Source of the DNA: Proteobacteria bacterium UBA3588
Lineage (GTDB): Bacteria; Pseudomonadota; Gammaproteobacteria; Thiohalomonadales; Thiohalomonadaceae
Assembly (NCBI GenBank): GCA_002376325.1
Contig: DFMR01000193.1
Coordinates: 1-10,677 of the forward strand
Direction of reading: 5' to 3'
DNA length: 10,677 bases
The number at the start of each line of letters is the position of its first letter. Positions within the stretch are counted from its first letter, which is position 1. The notes beneath the pieces were generated by a model. It worked only from the letters and a program-made list of their open reading frames with translations. It searched no databases and was not told the origin of the DNA. Shown here piece by piece: positions 6,370 through 10,677 of the stretch. The position numbers and the translations under genes were made by a program.

Positions 6370-6378
6370 TGGTACAAT
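6370..6378 (+). promoter_or_regulatory. Candidate extended -10 promoter for glnE
   Basis: TGGTACAAT matches the extended -10 form TGn-TATAAT with one mismatch. No -35 of the TTGACA type lies 16-18 bases upstream. A small inverted repeat, GCCCG-GT-CGGGC (6358-6369), sits directly before it. Transcription would start near 6385, leaving only about 10 to 22 bases of leader before the possible glnE starts. Confidence 0.45.
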
Positions 6379-6394
6379 CAAGTTTTTACGTTGA

Positions 6395-9280
6395 TTGGAC
6401 CCGCGCGTGACCCCGGACCAACTCCTGTCGTTGTTACCCCCTCTGCTGGCGAAGCGGCTCGAACCGCAGCGCGACGCCATTGCACAAACCGCTGCCGCCG
6501 CCGCGTTGCCGCCGCAATGGATGCCGGAGCTGGTGCGGGTCTGGGCGTGCAGCGACTTTGTCGCCGACGGCTGTCGCCATCAGCCGCAATTGCTGCCGGA
6601 GCTTTATGCCAGCGGCGATCTGCAGCGCCGCTATCCCCCTTTCACCTATGCTGAGCGACTCCGGTCGTTGCTGGCGGAGGTCACGGATGAAGTCCAGCTG
6701 CAACGGCAGCTGCGCCGTTTCCGCCGGCGCGAGATGATCCGCATCGCCTGGCGCGACCTGGCCGGACACAGCGATCTTGACGAAGTCACGGCGGAGCTGT
6801 CGGCACTCGCCGACGCCTGCATCGCATTGGCGCTGCAACGGCTCTACGGTTGGCACTGTGAGCAGTGGGGAACGCCGCTCGACAGCGCCGGCCAGCCGCA
6901 ACAACTGATCGTGCTGGGAATGGGCAAGCTGGGGGCGGGCGAACTCAACTTCTCCTCCGACGTCGACCTGATCTATGCCTACGCGCAAGAGGGGGAGACC
7001 CAGGGAGGACCGCGCAGCATCTCGCACCAGGAGTTCTTCATTCGCCTCGCCCAGCGTCTGGGCAATGCGCTGAGCAACATCACCGGCGACGGCTACGTGT
7101 TCCGGGTCGATACCCGTCTGCGCCCGTTCGGCGAGGCCAGCGCCCTGGCCCTCTCCTTCGATGGACTGGAGGACTATTACCAGGTCCACGGCCGCGAATG
7201 GGAACGCTACGCCATGATCAAGGCGCGGGTGGTGGCGGGGGAGCGGCAGGCCGGCGACCAGTTGATGGCGCTGCTGTGCCCCTTCGTCTACCGCCGCTAC
7301 GTGGATTTCGGCGCCTTCCAGTCGCTGCGCGAGATGAAGGCGATGATCCATCGCGAGGTACAGCGCAAAGGGATGGCCGACAACGTCAAACTGGGCCCCG
7401 GCGGTATCCGCGAGGTGGAGTTCATCGGCCAGGCGTTCCAGCTGATCCGCGGCGGACGCGAACCGGCGCTGCGGGCGCGGCCGATCCTGGCGGTGTTGCA
7501 GACGCTGCGCGAGTCCGGCTGGTTGCCCGATTTCGTGGTGGACGAGCTGACCGTCTCTTACCGCTTCCTGCGCACCACCGAGCATCGGTTGCAGGAAGTT
7601 GCCGACCGCCAGACCCACGCCCTGCCGCAGGACGAGTTCGGACGTGCGCGTCTGGCTTATTCCATGGGCTTTGCCGACTGGTCCGCCTTCGAGCCGGTAT
7701 TGCGCGGCCACATGGCGACGGTGCACCAGCATTTCGAGCAGGTGTTCGCGGCGCCGCAGACCGAGCACGCCCAGTCCGACAGCCTGGATCTGGTCGGTGT
7801 ATGGCAAGGCAACCTGGATCGGGAGCAGGCCTGCGCGGCGCTGGCCGGCGCCGGTTATGAGGCAACGGAGGAGGTCTACCGCCAGGTGCAGCAGGTGCGC
7901 CAGGGCCGTGCCTACCTCGGCCTCGGCACCCAGGGCCGCACCCGCATGAACCACCTGATGCCGCTGCTGCTCGGTGCCGCCGGCGGCAGCGACCGGCCCG
8001 ACCCGACCCTGGCACGGGTACTGACGGTGGTCGAGGCCATTGCCCGGCGCAGTGCCTACCTGGCGTTGCTGGTGGAGAACCCGATGGCGCTGTCGCAGCT
8101 GGTGCGCCTGTGCGGGGCCAGCCCCTGGATCGCCAACCAACTGGCGCGCTATCCGCTGCTGCTGGACGAATTGCTCGACCCGCGCACCCTCTACGCGCCG
8201 CCCGCCCGCGCCGAGCTGGAGCAGGAACTGCGCCAGCGCCTGCTGAATCTGGACCCGGAGGATCTGGAGGCGCAGATGGAGGCGCTGCGCCACTTCAAGC
8301 AGGCCAACACGTTGCGGGTGGCCGCTGCCGACGTGATGGAGGCGGTGCCCCTGATGGTAGTGAGCGACCACCTCACCGACATCGCCGAGGTGTTGTTGAA
8401 CGAGTCGCTGACCCTCGCCTGGGGCCACCTGATTGCCCGCCACGGCCGCCCCGGCTGTAGCGTACCCGACGCCTGCGACCCCGGCTTCGCCATTATCGCC
8501 TACGGCAAGCTGGGCGGGATCGAGCTGGGCTACGGCTCCGATCTGGACATCGTGTTCCTGCACAGCGACGCCGGCCAGGGCCACGCCACCGACGGCGAGC
8601 GCCCGGTGGACAACGCCGTGTTCTACGCCCGGCTGGCGCAGCGCATCATCCATATCCTCACTGCCCGCACCCCCGCCGGGATTCTCTACGAGGTGGATAC
8701 CCGCCTGCGCCCCAGCGGCGCCTCCGGCCTGATGGTCAGCAGCATGACGGCCTTCGACCTCTACCAGCGCGACGAGGCTTGGACCTGGGAACATCAGGCG
8801 CTGGTGCGGGCCCGCTTCGTCGCCGGCGACCCGGCGCTGGGGGCGGCGTTCGACACGGTGCGGCGCACAGTATTAACGCAGCCGCGCGAGCGCGCGTCGC
8901 TGCGCCGCGAGGTGCGCGAGATGCGCGAGCGCATGCGCGGCCAGCTGGCCAAGGGCGATGCGTCGCAGTTCGACCTGAAGCAGGCACCCGGTGGTATCGC
9001 GGACATTGAATTTATGGTGCAATATGCCGTTCTGGCATGGGCCCGCGAGCATCCCGCACTGCTCGATTTTACCGACAACATCCGGTTGTTGCAGCGCCTG
9101 GCCGATGCCGGTCTGCTGGCGCAGCCCGATGCCGCCCTGTTGAGCGACGCCTACCGTGCCTACCGGGCCCGGCTGCACAGGCTTACCCTGCAGCAGCGGC
9201 CGGCGTTGGCGGCTGCGGACGAATTTACGGATTACCGCGCCGGCGTGCTGCGTATCTGGCGCGCGCTGATGGACACTTGA
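6395..9280 (+). CDS. glnE: Bifunctional glutamine synthetase adenylyltransferase / deadenylase
   Basis: GlnE adds AMP to, or removes it from, a tyrosine of glutamine synthetase, under control of the PII protein GlnB, so tuning ammonia assimilation to nitrogen supply. The 961 residues match the E. coli length (946). Two nucleotidyltransferase domains are visible. The N-terminal one (deadenylase) has GMGKLGAGELNFSSDVDL at about 175-192, with Asp189 and Asp191, followed by FRVDTRLRPFG. The C-terminal one (adenylylase) has YGKLGGIELGYGSDLDIVF from 703, with Asp716 and Asp718, followed by ILYEVDTRLRPSG. Helical regulatory segments lie between (RYPLLLDELLDPRTLY) and after (APGGIADIEFMVQY). The start is uncertain: TTG at 6395 and GTG at 6407 are both in frame and neither has a clear ribosome site. 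It is the first gene of a plus-strand series with ilvE, a zinc-finger gene and hldE; glnE and hldE are also linked in E. coli. Confidence 0.97.
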   Translation: MDPRVTPDQLLSLLPPLLAKRLEPQRDAIAQTAAAAALPPQWMPELVRVWACSDFVADGCRHQPQLLPELYASGDLQRRYPPFTYAERLRSLLAEVTDEVQLQRQLRRFRRREMIRIAWRDLAGHSDLDEVTAELSALADACIALALQRLYGWHCEQWGTPLDSAGQPQQLIVLGMGKLGAGELNFSSDVDLIYAYAQEGETQGGPRSISHQEFFIRLAQRLGNALSNITGDGYVFRVDTRLRPFGEASALALSFDGLEDYYQVHGREWERYAMIKARVVAGERQAGDQLMALLCPFVYRRYVDFGAFQSLREMKAMIHREVQRKGMADNVKLGPGGIREVEFIGQAFQLIRGGREPALRARPILAVLQTLRESGWLPDFVVDELTVSYRFLRTTEHRLQEVADRQTHALPQDEFGRARLAYSMGFADWSAFEPVLRGHMATVHQHFEQVFAAPQTEHAQSDSLDLVGVWQGNLDREQACAALAGAGYEATEEVYRQVQQVRQGRAYLGLGTQGRTRMNHLMPLLLGAAGGSDRPDPTLARVLTVVEAIARRSAYLALLVENPMALSQLVRLCGASPWIANQLARYPLLLDELLDPRTLYAPPARAELEQELRQRLLNLDPEDLEAQMEALRHFKQANTLRVAAADVMEAVPLMVVSDHLTDIAEVLLNESLTLAWGHLIARHGRPGCSVPDACDPGFAIIAYGKLGGIELGYGSDLDIVFLHSDAGQGHATDGERPVDNAVFYARLAQRIIHILTARTPAGILYEVDTRLRPSGASGLMVSSMTAFDLYQRDEAWTWEHQALVRARFVAGDPALGAAFDTVRRTVLTQPRERASLRREVREMRERMRGQLAKGDASQFDLKQAPGGIADIEFMVQYAVLAWAREHPALLDFTDNIRLLQRLADAGLLAQPDAALLSDAYRAYRARLHRLTLQQRPALAAADEFTDYRAGVLRIWRALMDT

Positions 9281-9316
9281 TTTGGCACTTGACCGAGGTT
9301 TTTAGGAGAACGACAG

Positions 9317-10240
9317 ATGTCGATGTCTGACCGCGATGGCGTGATTTGGCTGGATGGCGAAATGGTCCCCTGGCGCGAAGCCAAGACCCACGTATTGACC
9401 CACACCCTGCACTACGGCATGGGCGTGTTCGAGGGCGTGCGCGCCTACAAGGCCGATCAGGGCACGGCGATCTTCCGCCTTTCGGAGCACACCGACCGGC
9501 TGTTCCGTTCCGCCCACATCCTGATGATGCCGATGCCCTTCGACAAGGTGACCATCAACGAGGCGCAGCTTGCCGTGGTGCGCGACAACAAGCTGGAGTC
9601 GGCCTATATCCGCCCGATGTGCTTCTACGGCTCCGAAGGAATGGGGCTGCGCGCCGACAACCTCAAGGTACACGTGATGGTGGCGGCCTGGACCTGGGGA
9701 GCCTATCTCGGCGCCGAAGGCATGGAAAAGGGCATCCGCGTACGCACCTCCTCCTTCACTCGTCACCACGTCAACATCACCATGTGCAAGGCCAAGGCCA
9801 ACGGCAACTACATGAACTCGATGCTGGCGCTGCGCGAGGCGATCAGCTGCGGCGTCGACGAGGCGATGTTGTTGGACAACGAAGGCTACGTGGCCGAAGG
9901 CTCCGGCGAGAACATCTTCATCGTCCGCGACGGCATCATCTACACGCCCGACCTCACCTCCGCGCTGGACGGCATCACCCGCAACACCATCTTCCAGTTG
10001 GCCGCCGAGATCGGCGTGCCGGTCAAGGAGAAGCGTATCACCCGCGACGAAGTCTACGTCGCCGACGAGGCATTCTTTACCGGCACCGCCGCCGAGGTGA
10101 CGCCGATCCGCGAGGTCGACGGCCGCGCCATCGGCATCGGCCGGCGCGGACCGATCACCGAGCGGTTGCAGACCATGTATTTCGACCAGGTGCACGGGCG
10201 CCGCAGCGAACATCCCGAATGGCTGACCACCGTGGGTTGA
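9317..10240 (+). CDS. ilvE: Branched-chain amino acid aminotransferase (class IV, PLP-dependent)
   Basis: IlvE carries out the last step of valine, leucine and isoleucine synthesis, transferring the amino group from glutamate to the branched 2-oxo acids, in the cytosol. The 307 residues match the family length (E. coli 309). Diagnostic segments are HTLHYGMGVFEGVRAY (29-44), the PLP lysine Lys160 in KANGNYMNS, GYVAEGSGENIFIVRDG, ALDGITRNTI and EAFFTGTAAEVTPIREVDGR. The ATG at 9317 follows AGGAG by eight bases. It starts 36 bases after glnE and ends 25 bases before the zinc-finger gene, so co-transcription is likely. Confidence 0.97.
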   Translation: MSMSDRDGVIWLDGEMVPWREAKTHVLTHTLHYGMGVFEGVRAYKADQGTAIFRLSEHTDRLFRSAHILMMPMPFDKVTINEAQLAVVRDNKLESAYIRPMCFYGSEGMGLRADNLKVHVMVAAWTWGAYLGAEGMEKGIRVRTSSFTRHHVNITMCKAKANGNYMNSMLALREAISCGVDEAMLLDNEGYVAEGSGENIFIVRDGIIYTPDLTSALDGITRNTIFQLAAEIGVPVKEKRITRDEVYVADEAFFTGTAAEVTPIREVDGRAIGIGRRGPITERLQTMYFDQVHGRRSEHPEWLTTVG

Positions 10241-10265
10241 GCCGCTATACCGAAGGGAGGAAACG

Positions 10266-10469
10266 ATGAGTGCTGATGCCGTAGCCAACAGAACATCGAA
10301 TACGCAGCGTTACTACGAGGTGACGCGTGCCGATCTGCCGCTGCACTGTCCGCTGGAGGGCAGTAGCTTGTGGAACTCCCATCCTCGCGTATTTCTCCCT
10401 ATCGAGGAGAGCGGCGAGGCGATCTGTCCCTATTGCAGCGCGCGCTACGTTCTCAAGGACGGCAAGTGA
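10266..10469 (+). CDS. Small CHCC-type zinc-finger protein
   Basis: A 67-residue protein with a good GGGAGGA ribosome site. It has the CHCC zinc ligand set Cys28, His39, Cys54, Cys57 (HCPLEGSSLWNSHPRVFLPIE and CPYCSARYVL), as in the zf-CHCC family related to mitochondrial complex I subunit NDUFS6. The bacterial members are small, widespread and of unclear function. The first 20 residues are variable and probably unstructured. It sits 25 bases after ilvE in a probable operon with glnE and ilvE. Confidence 0.9.
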   Translation: MSADAVANRTSNTQRYYEVTRADLPLHCPLEGSSLWNSHPRVFLPIEESGEAICPYCSARYVLKDGK

Positions 10470-10567
10470 CCGCGCCGGCCGGCGCCATGCACAGCGGCGA
10501 AGCCGGTCGGACGCAGTGATCCATCCCGCCGCCCCGTTGCCGCGTTACGATTTTTGAGCTCACAGTT

Positions 10568-10677
10568 ATGAAGTTACGCATACCCGATTTCGCCGCCGGC
10601 CATGTGCTCGCGCTGGGCGACCTGATGCTGGATCGCTACTGGCACGGCGACACCTCGCGCATCTCGCCCGAAGCGCC
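10568..10677 (+). CDS. hldE: Bifunctional heptose-7-phosphate kinase / heptose-1-phosphate adenylyltransferase HldE, N-terminal 36 residues
   Basis: HldE makes ADP-heptose for the lipopolysaccharide inner core: its N-terminal PfkB-type kinase phosphorylates heptose-7-phosphate at position 1 and its C-terminal domain adds AMP. Only the first 36 residues are present. LALGDLMLDRYWHGDTSRIS followed by PEA matches the E. coli segment VVGDVMLDRYWYGPTSRIS. The ribosome site before the ATG is weak (a GAGC eight bases away). The 98-base spacer after the zinc-finger gene holds no clear promoter or gene. Whether the C-terminal domain is fused cannot be seen here. Confidence 0.93.
   Translation, partial: MKLRIPDFAAGHVLALGDLMLDRYWHGDTSRISPEA

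Noticed and set aside
6208..6654. Plus-strand open frames starting at 6208-6213 as a small protein gene
   Set aside because: They have no ribosome site, run through an intrinsic terminator and into glnE in another frame, and show no protein-like features.
6434..8794. A 786-codon open frame on the minus strand opposite glnE
   Set aside because: It lies wholly inside the well-supported glnE gene, has low-complexity Ala/Gly/Arg/Gln/His-rich composition and no recognisable motif. Long antisense frames are common in GC-rich genes.
9302..10288. A 328-codon minus-strand frame opposite ilvE
   Set aside because: It mirrors ilvE codons, is rich in Val/Ala/Gly/His and has no family signature; ilvE itself is complete and convincing.

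Overview
The window looks like the chromosome of a GC-rich gammaproteobacterium. The right-hand side carries glnE, ilvE, a small CHCC zinc-finger gene and the start of hldE, all co-oriented. This extends the glnE-hldE linkage known from E. coli. The groEL tail (with its Gly-Gly-Met end) and the glnE and hldE sequences are all of gammaproteobacterial type. A sulfur-oxidising, Chromatiales-like host is an inference from the DsrE-family content, not something the sequence proves.

Layout. (1) 1-1083: 3' two thirds of groL on +, closed by a strong bidirectional terminator. (2) 1221-2488, minus strand: an ECF sigma factor gene (sigma-1) overlapping by 4 bases (ATGA) a gene for a membrane-anchored anti-sigma factor whose periplasmic end is a DsrE-like domain. 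(3) 2489-2702: a divergent promoter region with two ECF-type promoter matches, one on each strand. (4) 2703-4591, plus strand: a secreted stand-alone DsrE-like protein followed by an outer-membrane porin-like beta-barrel, ending at a second bidirectional terminator. (5) 4730-6021, minus strand: a second, paralogous sigma / anti-sigma-DsrE pair with the same 4-base overlap. (6) 6022-6394: a gene-free spacer holding a long palindrome, a third copy of the same ECF-type promoter, and a run of hairpins ending in an intrinsic terminator, which reads as a candidate small RNA. (7) 6395-10677: glnE, ilvE, zinc-finger gene and hldE (cut by the window end).

The unusual part is 1221-6335. Two paralogous ECF sigma / anti-sigma pairs flank a dsrE-porin operon. 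All three DsrE-like domains are predicted to lie in the periplasm and keep one aligned cysteine. The same spaced motif, GGAATA-N16-CGTC, occurs before sigma-1, before dsrE-porin and before the candidate small RNA. The simplest model is an envelope-signalling circuit. A periplasmic DsrE domain senses a signal, possibly a reactive sulfur species acting on its cysteine, and the anti-sigma factor releases its sigma factor. The sigma factor then transcribes its own operon, the soluble DsrE protein with the porin, and a small RNA. The architecture and motif matches are seen in the sequence; the signal, the sulfur link and the RNA's targets are inference.
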